This document shows positions 35,801-48,300 of a DNA stretch of 64,000 nt, piece after piece (position 1 is the stretch's first letter; each line of letters begins with the position of its first letter). The stretch comes from JALOKP01 sp963800865. Lineage in GTDB: Bacteria; Acidobacteriota; Polarisedimenticolia; J045. Where the stretch lies: positions 1-64,000 of the forward strand of contig CAWDCL010000004.1 of assembly GCA_963800865.1 (NCBI GenBank), read 5' to 3'. The position numbers and the translations under genes are program-made. The notes under the pieces are model-generated. The model searched no databases. It was not told the origin of the DNA and saw nothing but the letters and a program-made list of their open reading frames with translations.

Positions 35801-38800
35801 GCTTTGCGGCCGTCGGCAGCTCGATCGTGAGGGTCGATGTCGCAGCGCCGTCGGGTGGCACCGGGACACCCACGTCCTTCCACATCCCGATTCCGTGGCA
35901 GGAGGCTACGACTGACCTACGCGACGAGCTTCTATCTCTGGGGTGCGTCGACGCTGGGCGAGCTGGACGCTCGGACCGGGTTCGTCGTGCGCAACTGGCA
36001 ACTCCTGGCGACGTGTCAGCCGTCGACGTGGAACCAACGGCCATCGGCTCTTCGCGGCGTGGACTGCCCCACAGCTGCTGTATGGCGACCCGCGCTGAAC
36101 GGGATCACGATCCTCGACCTCGCCAGCGGGAACGTGCTCCGGACGATCGAACGCGCCGAAGCGACCACGTACTGGCGGCGTCGGCGCAGGGCCTGATCTT
36201 CGTCGCCTCCGGCTACTACAACGGCCGCCTCGACGTCCTGGACGCGGAGACTGGCGAGACGCTCTCGACCAGGAGTTCAGCGCGTGGCCGCGGCTCGTGG
36301 TAGATCTCTCGGGAAGCGTCTTGTACTCCCGCAGCTGCCGCGGCTGGGACAATCCCACGTTACGACGTGGGAACGGACGGTTCGATCAGCCTGACGCTTT
36401 CGACAGAGCCTTCCGTCGAACGGGTCGAGTCGTGCCCATTCTGGCGACCGGAACCAGCGCATCATCCTGCACAGCGGCGACATGCTGACCGCGACGGCCG
36501 AGCTCTACGGCGACCTCCTCGACGTCGGACAGATCGAGCGGCAGGGCTGGGTCGACGGGTTCGCGATCGACGCGGCGCGTGGGCTCGTGTTCCTCGCGCA
36601 CGATGGCGTGCCGAGCGAGTCGGTCGCCTACGACCGGGAAACGCTCGTCCTGCGGCGCGCGTCGAGGGCGTGAGCCGCGTCGTCGCGATGGTCGCGCTTC
36701 CCGATGCCCTGGCGGTGATGAGCGGCTCTCCCTACCGGTTGGCGCGCTGACCTCTACCCCCACCCGCTTCCCGATCGCGGCGAGGACGAGGTTCCATCGG
36801 CGCGCGTCACCGTCACGCCCAACCAGCTCGTCGTTGCCGGGACGGTCCTCCGTTTCGATGCCTCGGGCAGCCACGATCCCGACGATCCGCTGGAATCGCT
36901 CCGCTTCCGGTGGGACTGGGAGGGGACGGAACGTGGGATTGATCGTTCGAGACAGCGCCGGCTGCCGAGCACGTTTTCGACACCGCGGGCACGAAGTTCG
37001 TCCGGGTCCAGGTGATCGACTCACAGGCCCGCGCAGGTTCGGCGACACTCTAAGGGTCCATGTGGCGCTCGGCTCGTCGGCCGGAGTGGCGGTCGAACTA
37101 CCGGTCTCAGTGTCGCAGGCGGTCTTCGACTACAGCTCGAGGCCTGCTCTACGCCGCGAGCTCCGCTCAGCGCAGCGTGCTCGCCGTCGACGCACGCACA
37201 GGGTGGGTCGCGCGAGAGTGGACGATCCCGATCGCCTCGCGAAGATCGCAGTCAGTCCCGACGGGACGACGCTGGTGTTTGTACTCGGACGGAACCAAGA
37301 CGGCCTTTACGGCACGCGCATGCGGGTCGGCATTGTCGGACTACGAAGTGGTGACGTTGTCGGCCTCTGGCTCTATCCCGGGTATTTCTCGGGGGTCGCC
37401 GCGATAGAGACGGAACTCGCGGTGCTCAGGGGCTCGCTCGAAGGGCCAGGGAGAATGGAGCCTGTCTTCGCGTCGATCCGCCTCGACAATGGAGCCTTCA
37501 CGTCGAAGCTGCCTGCCAATTACGATCATTGGGCGCGGCTGGAACTTCACCTCTCGCGGACTCGAGTATACGCCAGCTACGGGGACGGCGCCTTGGAAGG
37601 TGTCAACCTCACCGCGGAAGGCGAGCTTTCGGCGCGCGGCACGGTGATGTCGTGCTTCTCCTTCGATGGCTCGAGGGCGTCGCTCGCGATCGCGGCGGAT
37701 GGGGTGCGGGCAATCGACGCTTGCGGCCGCATCTTCGAACTGACAGACGACCTCGCGACCGACCTGCGCCACACCGGCCAGTACCTGTACGGAGGCCACT
37801 TCAGTTCGAGCAGCTGGGATGCACGGGCCGACGAGTTCTACGGCGCGCACTCAGGCTTGGTGCGACGCTACGCGGGATCGGACTGGTCGCTGCTCGGAGA
37901 ACATGCCTTGCCGGTACGGCGCTCGCGTTGGGACGCGTCGGCGGCGACACTCTCGCTCTGGTTAACGCTCAGGGCCGCTCCTGGATCGAAACCTGGAGCG
38001 TGACCCATCCGCCGGTCGCGCGCGCGGGCGACGATCGTAGCGTCGAGTGTTCAGGAGAAGGCAGGGCGCTGGCCGTACTCGACGGTTCGGCCTCGAGCGA
38101 TCCGGACTCGTGGCTCGGGACGACCGAGGACATCGCGACCTGGCGCTGGGACGAGTCCGGGACGGGACTGGCGTCCTCGATGCGGGCCGAGGTCCTGCTG
38201 CCGCTCGGTAGCCACGCGATCCGACTCGTGATCGCCGACACCGGCGGCGACGCTTCGACCGACGAGACCGTCATCGAGGTCGTCGACACGACGCCACCCG
38301 CGATCCGCGTCGACTCTCCGGCCTCCGGGCAGTGCCTCGGCTCGGTCGCCGTACCGGTCGCGCCAATGCGTCCGCCGAGGACGCCTGCACCGGGGCCGAG
38401 CCGGCCGTGGCATTCGAGCCGGCGGGGCCGTTCACGGCGCACGGCGACTACACGCATGCTGGCGAGCGCCGACGGACCGGCCGGCAACGTCGGCCGCGTG
38501 GAGGTTCCGTTCACGATCGACCTGGTGCCGCCGAAGGTCACGATGCTCGGAAGACCGAACCGCGGCAGACGCTCACCTCCGTTCGCAGGTCCTGTTCGAG
38601 TCGGGCGGACCGAGACGGCGCTTCGGGCGACGTCGTGCACGAGGTCGTCCTCTCGACGGCTGCGTCGTCTACGACGGCGCGACGCGGGCGACGGCGACGG
38701 ACTGCTCTCGGACGAGACGCTTGTGCTGCGACAGGAGGTCCTGTGCGACATCGCCGCGGCTGTGCGGTCGGCCGAGGAAGATCCCGGAGCTGGGAGTGAG

Positions 38801-38921
38801 CGACCGACTGCGGCGGCAACGCGGACGGGCCGCGACGCGGCTGCAGGGAGCGTACGCGCTCCCGGACGCCGCCTGCGGCGTGTCCCTGCGGCTGCCGAAG
38901 CTGGAGCACACGACTCGCTGA
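32860..38921 (+). CDS. Giant secreted TSP3 / beta-propeller / PKD protein, copy 1 (heavily frame-broken)
   Basis: Signal peptide 1-27 (ends SFASAQTPD). An intact frame to about 34165 holds thrombospondin-type-3 loops (DSDGDFVEDALDNCP), a strand domain (LGGAAIFGDATTAGILLDGA), a jelly-roll-like domain (EDFEATPGGMSGNGYWEWG, YSSWFDGGCCDWGELEIS) and more TSP3 loops. From 34.17 to about 37.06 kb single-base breaks come every 40-100 bases. The joined frames show three propeller units (from about 34.68, 35.88 and 37.09 kb) separated by two PKD domains (about 35.56 and 36.80 kb). A clean stretch runs about 37.09-37.97 kb. The conserved C-terminal region begins VARAGDDRSVECSG (38.02 kb) and ends at TGA 38921. 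Likely a calcium-stabilised surface or extracellular protein. Whether it is a live gene depends on the frame breaks being errors. Confidence 0.65.
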
Positions 38922-39335
38922 GGAAGGGGCGGGCATGACCGCTCTCACCAGACGCCGCTGCAGGGCGGCGCGGGGTGTTCGCCTGTCGCCGCTGCGGTCG
39001 CCTCGCCCGAAGTTCACCGCCGTCGCCGGACATCCTTGGATTCTGGCTGGGTAGACGATCTAACTGAACGGATGGTTCATAGTCAGGAGCATCAAATCCG
39101 GGAGGTTCCCGGAATGCCGCAACCGGGCCCGGTCCGGCTGCCCGGACCGGCCTTGCGGCGGGCGTATGCAGGCGGCGCGGATCCTGCCGATTCCCGGCAG
39201 GGTGGCTTCGCACTCGGGAACTCCCCGGCGCGCCCGATTTTCGATTTCCCCGCCCGGCGCGGGGTGGTACCTTTCCGCCGTCTAAGGAATCGGTAAATGG
39301 CCTCGATCCTGGACGTCTTAGGGAGGGGAGAGAGC
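38922..39335. other. Intergenic region between the giant paralogues
   Basis: A 39-codon frame (38936-39055, after GAGGAAGGGG) occupies the position held by the lipoprotein gene behind copy 2 but shows no similarity to it. The inverted repeat TGAAC GGATG GTTCA lies at 39065-39079. From 39263 the leader of copy 1 is repeated. I see nothing else. Confidence 0.4.
39065..39079. promoter_or_regulatory. Operator-like inverted repeat upstream of copy 2
   Basis: TGAAC-GGATG-GTTCA, perfect 5-base arms. Thirteen bases of it (AACGGATGGTTCA) match the tetR-side sequence AACGGACGGTTCA at 32630-32642 at 12 positions. It may be a second binding site of the TetR protein or simply part of the duplication that made copy 2. 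Confidence 0.4.
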
Positions 39336-42300
39336 ATGTCGAGCCGGGTTTGAGGTGCCTGCCGGCGCGGGTGGCGCTGATGGCGCTCGCGCTGCTGCCG
39401 GTGGTTTCGTTCGTCAAGCTGCGCAGAAGCCTGGACTCAGGACGGCGACTTCGTCGAGGACGCCTACGACAACTGCCCGGCAGTCTCGAATGCAGGCCAG
39501 GAGAACCGCGATGGCGACCGGCTCGGCGACGCCTGCGATCCGTATCCCGGAACTCGATCTGCGGATCGGGGCGGCCGTTGGCCGCATGGGAGTTCACGAA
39601 CGAGCCGACGACCGTCACCTACCGCCTCGTGTCGCGCTACGGCGCGCTGCAGGCGCGACTCACGGGCGTCCGGGCGACGCTGACGCTTGGACGGCGCCGC
39701 GGTCTTCGGCGATGCAGCGACGGCGGGAATCCTGCTCGCCGGTGCGGGCACGAACCGCGCGCAGATCGAGTTCGTGGACGGGCTGGTCGCGCTCGCGATC
39801 AGCGACGCCAGGCGTCGAGCGCGTGAGGCTCTTCGGGCGAGGACAGCGCCGGCGCTGGCGGGTCAGCGTTCGAGCATGCGGTCGTCGAGGACTTCGAGGC
39901 GACGCCCGGAGGGATGTCGGGCAACGGCTACCTGGGAGTGGGGCGTTCCGACGAGCGGACCGGGCGCCGCGGTCTCCGGGATCGAAGGTCTGGGCGACCG
40001 CGCTCGGCTGGTGACTACCCGGTCCCCAGCTGGTCCGGGCTCTGGTCCGGCAGCTACCAGCTGCCGGCCGAGGGGCCGCTGCAGGTCGCCTACTCGAGCT
40101 GGTTCCACGGCGGCTGCTGCGACTGGGGCGAACTCGAGATCTCGTACGACGGCGGCTGGTCGTGGCAGTGGATCGACGGGCCCTACGGCGATCTTCTCGT
40201 GGCTCGGCTGGGATCGCCGAGCGATCGACATCTCGCTGGCTGGCGGGGCAAACCGTGAGCTTCCGCTGGTCGCTGGTCGGTCGCTACGAGCCGCAACCCG
40301 GGCTGGTACATCGACGACTTTGCGGTCGTGGGGATCCCGGTCACGGTCGACTTCCTCGACCCGGACGCCGAGCGGACGGGATGGGCTGAGCAATCGCGAG
40401 GAACGGGAACAGGAACCGACCTGTTCAGCAAGGACAGCGACAACGATGGCGAGCCAGATCCGACCGATAATTGCCTGACCGAATCCGAACAACCTGCAGG
40501 AGGACAGCGACGGGACGGAACCGGCGACGCGTGCGAGGACCGCGACGAGGACGGCGTGGTGGACCCGCGGGACAACTGCCCCGATCTGCCGAATCCGGCG
40601 CAGGACGACCCCGATGGCGACCGCCTCGGCGATCCGTGCGACAGCTGCCCGGCGGCCTACGACCCCTACCAGGTCGATACGGTGCATCCCGGAGGACCGG
40701 GCGATGCCTGCGACGATCCCGAGGGGGACGGCATCCCGGACGCGTCCGACAACTGTCCCGACACCGTGAATCCCGGCCAGGAGGACGCCGACGGCGACGG
40801 GATCGGCGATGCGTGCGACCGCTTCGGGATCCCGCTCACGGCCGAGGTGCAGGGAAGCGCGACCGCGCTGGCCGGCGAGGCGGCGACGATCACGGTGCGG
40901 CTGGTCGACGACGCGGGGAACCTGCTCCCGGGACAGGCCGACGTCCGCATCACGCTGGCGCTCACCGGATCGGCCGTCTTCGCCGAGACGGCGCGCCAGG
41001 GCCTGCTCGTCGCAGGCGGCGGCACCCAGCGCGCGCTGGTCGAGTTCGTCGGCGGCGTGGTCGTGCTCGACGTGCGGGACGCCATGGCGGAGCGGGTGGA
41101 CCTGACGGGGATCGACACCGAGGGGATCGGCATCCGCTTCAGCGGGGTCGTGCGCGAGGATTTCGAGACGCCGAGCGGCTTCTCGATCGATCCACGCAAC
41201 CCCATGGTGTGGGGGCTCGGCGAGCCGGTGGGCGGGCCGGGCCGGGCCGCGTCGGGGCGCTCCGCCTGGAGCACGGGGTTCGCGAAACCGGCGCAGGACT
41301 GGCAGGAGTCCCGGCTGATCTCCGCGAGCTACCGGCTGACCGACGGCCAGCCTCGTCTCGAGTTCGCCAGCTGGATCGACACCTACTACTGGCTGGGGTC
41401 CGTCACGATCTCCACCGACGGAGGGGCGAGCTGGGCCTGGATCGGCGGACCGCGGACCTCCGGCGCCGACTACAACCGGATCGCACTTGACCTCCCCTAC
41501 TACGCGGGGCGGGAGGTGAAGTTCGGGTTCCGGATCACCCGGGCGCCGTACTACCCGAGCGCGGGCTGGTTCGTCGACGACGTCGTCGTGCGCGGCGTCC
41601 AGCCCGTCATCGCGTTCCTCGATCCGGCCGCCGACGCGGACGGTGACGGTCTGCCGAACGCGGCCGAGCTCGAGCGCGGCACCGACCCGGCCGTGGCCGA
41701 CAGCGACGGCGATCGCGTCGCGGACCCGGCCGACCGCTGCCCCCTCGTCTTCGATCCGCAGCAGGGGGACCAGGACGGCGACGGGACCGGCGACGCCTGC
41801 GAGGACTCGGACGGCGACGGGTTGACGGACGCGCGCGACAACTGCCCGACCCTTCCGAACACGGACCAGGCCGACGCGGACGGCGACGCGCGCGGCGACC
41901 TGTGCGACAACTGCCCCGCGACCCCCAACCCCGGACAGCAGGACGGCGACGGCGACGGCGTGGGCGACGCCTGCGATGACACCGACGGCGACGGCCTGTT
42001 CGATGACCACGACAACTGCACATTCATCGCCAATCCCGGCCAGCAGGACGCCGACGCGGACGGGCCCGGCGACGCCTGCGACAACTGCCCGGCGCTCTGG
42101 AACGCGCGCCAGATCGACGCCGACGCGGACGGAATCGGGGACGAGTGCAGCCGGAGACGGCTGGCGCCCCCGGCTTCGTCCACCCGCCGTACGAGCTGCC
42201 GTTCGGGGCACAGCGGGCGGTGATCGACGTCCCGCGCGGCCGGGCCTGGATCGCCGACCCGCGGGCCGCCGCATCGTGGCCATCGACCTCGCCAGCGGCT

Positions 42301-45300
42301 TGGCCGAGCGCGTCTTTGAATTCAGCGGCCGCCCCGACGAACTGGCGCTTTCGTCCGACGGAGCGAGGCTCTGGATCGCGCTGACGATCCGCGAGACCGG
42401 CGGCTACAACCCGACCCGCGACTCCCAGCTCGCCTCGATCGACCTGGCGCGGCAGGTGCGCGATCGGCAGTTCGCGCTCGCCAAGGGCTCGTTCGGCCTC
42501 GCTGCCACGCCGGCGGCCGTGCTCTCGTTGCGCCTGGAAGTCCAACTACAACGACCCCAGCGTGGACCGCATCGATCCGCGACCGGTGCGATCCGTTCGA
42601 CGAGCGCGAAGGCCATCGCGCTGGAGCCCCCCCTCCGGGCAGCGCTTCTACGGGATCCGGTCGGGATCGGTCTGCCGCTTCGAGCTGACCGCGAGCGGCA
42701 GCGTCTCCGTCACGCGGTGCACCAGCCCGACCACCGAGTCGCAGCGCGTCTTCCTCGTCCCCGGTGGCGAGCGGCTCTGACGGGCACCGACTACGAGCTG
42801 GCGATTGCCGAGTCGGCGGGCCAGGACCTCGTCCTCGTGCGGAATCCCTCCGTGGCGTCGTTCGACCTCACGGCCTCGACATCCCCGCCTGACACGCGCC
42901 AATGCGCGGGGGCGGACCTCGAGTACCTCAACACTCAGCACGCTGCTTCCGTTCGGCGGTGCACCGCTCGCGGCGCCGGCGCTGGCGCTTGGCTTTCCGC
43001 GGGGAGGAAGTCGTCGCGATCGTGGCGAGCCGGGCGCACGAGAATCGAGCTGCTGTCCCACCCGGCGCCGGACGGCGGCACGAACCGGCCGCCGAGCGTG
43101 GCCGTCGCGGTATCGCCCACCTCCGGCGGGACGACCGAGACGACGTTCGTGCTCGACGCTTCGGGCAGCTCCGATCCCGACAGCGGTGCGGCCGGGATGC
43201 GCTACCGCTGGGACTACGAAGGCGACGGCACGTGGGACACACCGTTCGAGTCGTCCCCCTCAACCGAGCGCCGGTACCCGAGGGCCGGCTCGTTCTTCGT
43301 CCGCGTCCAGGTCGTCGATCCGTACGGCCTCGATGCCCTCGGTGAAGCGCGCGCCGACGTCGGGTTCGTGCCCGACCCGGCGACCCCGGAAGGGTCGACC
43401 CGACTTTCCGCTACGCCTTCCGCTCCCCCGGCGCGGCGTTCGACGCCGCGCGGCGCCGGATCTACCTCGCCGAGTCCAGCGCCAACCGGATCCACGCGCT
43501 CGACGCGGAGACGGGGCTGGTGCGGTGGAGCCTGTCGCTCGACGGCGCGCCCTCGGCGCTCTTCCTGGCGCCGGACGGCGCCCAGTTGCTCGTCGCCCTG
43601 GGCCCGCCGGGCTACACGCACCGGACGCCGTGGGACGAGGCGCGCCGCGGCACGGTGGCGTTCGTGGATCTCGACCTCGTCACCGTGGCCTACAGCGTAC
43701 CGATCGAGTTCGTAGCTGACGACCTGATCCAGGTCGCCGACGGCCGCATCGTCGCCCTGACCCGGGCGGTGACCGGATCGGCACGTTCCGGGCGGACACC
43801 GGCGCCCGGCTCGGCACGCTGATCACCGGGTGGTGGAACGAGATCGAGCCGCATCCCGGAGGCGAGCGCTTCTACGCCCGCAGCCGTGCTGCGTGGACCG
43901 CTTCGAAATGCCGCCAGGCGAGGAGCAGAAGAAAGCGTCCACGCGGGTCAGCCGCCATGGGTGGCAGCAGGGATCGCCTCTGGGGCAGTCCGCTCGGGGA
44001 CGCCGTGCTGACCGAATCGGGGCGGATGCTGCTGCTCGCTCCGGAGGCGAGCGCCGACTTGAAATCGGGCCCGGACCTGGGGGTCCTGAGGATGCATGCG
44101 GCGCTCTTCGACCCGGCGACGCACACGATCTTCGCCAGCTCCGGGAACGTGCTTTACAGCTTCAACCTGGAGAGCGGGATCCCGATCGGCACCCACGACG
44201 CGCACGGCCCCGGTGACGCCCTCGGCCGCTTCGAGGAGCGGCTGGCGCTGGTCCAGCTCGAGGATCCTGGACGGAACTCCGGCTCCTGCCCCACCCGCTG
44301 CTCGCGGGGGCGACCAACGCGCCGCCGACGGCGGCCTTCGAGGTCAGGCCCGCAACCGGGGCGACGACCGAGACGGTCCTGACGCTCGACGCCGGGGCCT
44401 CGAACGACCGGGAGCACGGGAGCCCGGGCCTGCTGTTCCGCTGGGACTTCGAGGGAGACGGGACCTGGGACACGCCGTGGCAGGTTTCGGCGCTCCAGAC
44501 CGTCCGCTACCAGGCCTCGGGGCAGAAGACGATCCGGCTCCAGGTGCACGACGACCTGGGAGCCACCGCGACCGCCGAGCAGCGGGTCGAGGTGGCCTTC
44601 GAGCCGACGCCCGGCGAACCGCCGCCGCCGCACTCGCCGTTCCTCTACGACATCCGGCTGTCCAGCATGGTGATCGCCCGATGGCTCCCTCGGGCCTACC
44701 TGATCGACTCCGCGGGCCGGACGCTGGACGTCATCGACCTCGCCACCGGCTGGATCGAGCGGCGCTTCCGCTTCGACGGGACGCCCGCGGAGGTCTCGCT
44801 GTCTCCCGACGAGACGCGGCTGGCGGTGCTGGTCAGCTTCTACGACCCGGACAACTCGTGGTCCGGCGCCCCCGCGGTCCGCTCGGAACTGGCGGTCTTC
44901 GACACCGCCTCGGGATCGAAGGTCGCGCACCACGAGCTGCCGTTCGCCGCGGGCGGTCTCGCCGCCGCCCACAGCTGGGCCGTACTCAGCGACCTGGCCG
45001 CGGGTGTCCACGTGCTCGATCTCGTCACGGGGCAGGAGCTGTCCGCGGCGAATCTCCCCGCGTACGGCGTCTCCGGCAACAAGCGCGTCGCTCTCCACCC
45101 GTCCGAACGCGCCGTCTACGCGCAGCACCAATCCGACTCGTATGCGAGCTTCGCGCTCACGGCGCAGGGCGTGATCGAGCCGACCGGAAAGACCTTCAAC
45201 AACGCCAATGGAGCGCTGCGCGTCACCGCCGACGGCCGGCGGATCTTCTCGGCTGGACGAGTAGGTCTGGGCGGTCGGAGAAGAATCCCGCGACCGACCT

Positions 45301-48300
45301 CTCGATCGAGTCGTCCTGCTGGTCCTGTGTCGACGGATCCCGCTACTACACAACATCGAGCCGGACAGCGCGAAGGCCACGATCTTCACGACCTCCGGCT
45401 CCAGCTACAGCTACAAGCTCGAGTACCGCAACCTTCACACGTATCTCGTGTTCGGTTCGCTCCAATTCGAGACCTATCCGGACCCGCTCGCCGCGATCGG
45501 TACGAGCGGCTCGTGGCTCGTGGTCGTGACCGCGAACAGCTACTACGTGCGCTGCAGGTTCTCGCTGTTCCCGCACCCCGCTCCTCGGCGGCGGCATCAA
45601 CACGCCGCCTGCGGCGCGCCTGGAGCGGTCGCCGGCGGGGGAGGTGACGACGCTCGACCTCGTGACGCTCGACGCCAGTGCGTCGTTCGACGCGGAAACG
45701 CCGCAGGAGTCGCTGCTGTTCCGGTGGGACGCCGACGGCGACGGCAGCTGGGACGGTCCCTTCTCCTCGGAGCGGGTCATCCAGCAGCGCTACCCGGTCG
45801 CCGGGCGCCGCACGCCCCGCGTGCAGGTCCGGGACAGCCTCGGGCTGACGGCCGAGGCTGGCGTCGAGTTGACCGCGCAATTCGTTCCGGACCCGGGCGA
45901 GCCGTTCGTGCAGGACGCGCCCTACGAGCTGCCGCTGTTCCCGCGAGATGCGATCTTCGACGAGACGCGGTCGGTGCTCTGGATCGCAGAGGATCGCGGC
46001 ACGCGCCTGCTGGCGATGAATCTCGAGACGGGTTTCGTCGAGCGGCAGTACCGGCTGGGGCTCCATCCGGAGCGGCTTTCGCTGGCGCCGGACCGTTCGC
46101 GGCTGATGGTCTGCAGAGCTCGCCCTACCCCCGCGATGCCGCGCTGCCCAGCCAGCCCTGGCAGGCGCACATCGTGTCGATCGACCTGGCGAGCGGGCTC
46201 CTGGACCGCCAGTTTGCGATCGAGGGAAGGGTCTATCGGCTCGCGGCGCTCGACGCCCGGCGCACTGTCGTCGGCGGGACCGTGGAGGGGCAGGCCTGCC
46301 TCCGGCTGTTCGATGCGGACGGCTCGATCGCCGGCCGGTCTCGACACGGGGAAGACCCCGTCCGAGATCGCCGTCGTCCCGTCGGGGCGCACCTTCTACA
46401 CCTCGGCGGAATACTCGCAGTTGCAGCGCTTCGACGTGTCGGACGACGGGACGATGGCCATGACCGCTCAGGTTCCGCTCAAGATCTGGGACCAGGAACT
46501 CCGGACCACGCCGGCGGGAGAGTACCTGCTGGTCTCGTCCCTCGGCGCCGCGTTCGCCCTGGACCCCGATCCGGCGCGCGACCTGCGCATCCCGCAGGAC
46601 GTGCCGGCGCCCTGGCTCTGGGCCGCCTTCGACGTACCGGGCAGGAGTCTGCTGACGATCGGCACGAACTGGTGGCTCGAGGCCTGGGACCTCGAGACCC
46701 TGCTGCCGAGCGCGCGCGTGCCCTTCGTGGGCAGTTCCTGGCCGATGTCGATGAAGGAATTCGGGCTGGCCGGCTCGCGGCCCGTAGTGCTCGAGGCCGA
46801 CCGAGAATTACTCCTCCGGCGTACCTAAGCTGCAGGTGCGGTTCGTCGATCACCCGGCCCCGGGAGCAGGCTCGAACACGCCGCCCGAGGCGGTGCTGAC
46901 CGTGTCCCCGTCTGCGTCCGGCACGACGCGCACCGTCTTCACCTTCGACGCCTCGGCCTCGCGGGATGCCGAGGATCCCGCGGACCAGCTGCAGTTTCGC
47001 TGGGACCTCGACGGAGACGGGCTACTGGGAGACACCCTTCTCCGCGTCGAGCGTGCTCGTCACGCGGCTACCTCGGGCCGGTTCACGACGCGCGCAGGTG
47101 CAGGTCCGCGATCGCTTCGGCCGCGTCGGCTCCGCTTCGGTCGAGGTGACGGCCGAGTTCGAGCCCGATCCGGGGACTCCGGTTGCGGCCAACACGCCGT
47201 TCCGTTTCGCCGAGACGATGGAGCGGGCGGTCTTCGAGCCGGACGGGACCAGGGCGTGGCTGTACGAGCCGGAAGTGAAGCAGATCCTCTCGCTCGATCT
47301 CGCGAGCGGGTTGCTCGAGCGTGCCTACCCGCTCGGGGCTCCGCTCACCGAGATGCGCCTGGTGCGCGGCGGGACGCAGTTGCTGCTCATCACGGCGCAG
47401 CCCGACGGTCCCGGCTCGGGCGGGCCCGAAATCGCGCCCTATCACGTCATGCTGCTCGACCCGGCGACCGGGATCCTCGATCGGCAGTACCCGTTCACGG
47501 AATCGGTCGCCGACGCCGACCTGACCGCGGACGGCCGGGTCGCGGTACTGATCGAAGGGCCCGCGGGAGAAGTGCGGCTGCTCGACGAGGCCACTGGACA
47601 GCTCCTGGGCAGCGTCCCGCTGCCGAACGCCGACTCGCTGGCCGCTCACCCGACGAATCCCGTGCTCTACGCCTGCCAGCCCGGTGCGCCGCGCGTGCAC
47701 CGGATCGACGCGCCACCGGACGAGGGGCCGGCCCTCACCGCCGCCGCGATCGGCTGCGGCGAGGACCGCCTCCGGATCGTCCCCGACGGGAGCCGGCTGC
47801 TGACCGGTTCGGACACGTTCCTGCTGGGAGCGGACGCACCGCACGACCTGGTGCGGCAGGCGGACGAGTTCTGGTCCGATCCCGGCTACGACGTCGTCTT
47901 CGATCCGCCCCGGCGGACGCTGCTCCTGGCCGCGAACGGCAGCTACGGCTACGTCTTTTCCTACAACCTGGAGAGCCTGCTCTACGTGCGCGGATCCTCC
48001 ACCAGCCTGTCCGGATGGACGATTGTCAACACGGGAATCGCAGCGGACCGCGTCGTGCTGCTCGAGTCGCTGAGGGAGGGCTCGGCGGGCTGGCGCTCGC
48101 AGATCCGCTTCGTGCCGCACCCCGTTCCCGAGGGTGGCACGAATGCGCGCCCGACGATCGCACTCGCGGTTTCTCCGGAGACCGGCACGACCAACACGCG
48201 GTTCACGCTCGACGCCTCGGCCGTGGCCGACGCCGAGACGCCCGGCACCGGGTTGCGGGTGCGCTGGGACTTCGACGGCGACGGCGCGTGGGACACGAAA

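Noticed and set aside
38936..39055. 39-codon frame after giant copy 1
   Set aside because: A ribosome site is present, but there is no signal peptide and no similarity to the lipoprotein behind copy 2.
40666..42183. Minus-strand Ser/Pro-rich frames over the TSP3 repeats
   Set aside because: Periodic sequence arises from reading the GACGGCGAC repeats backwards; no independent gene evidence.
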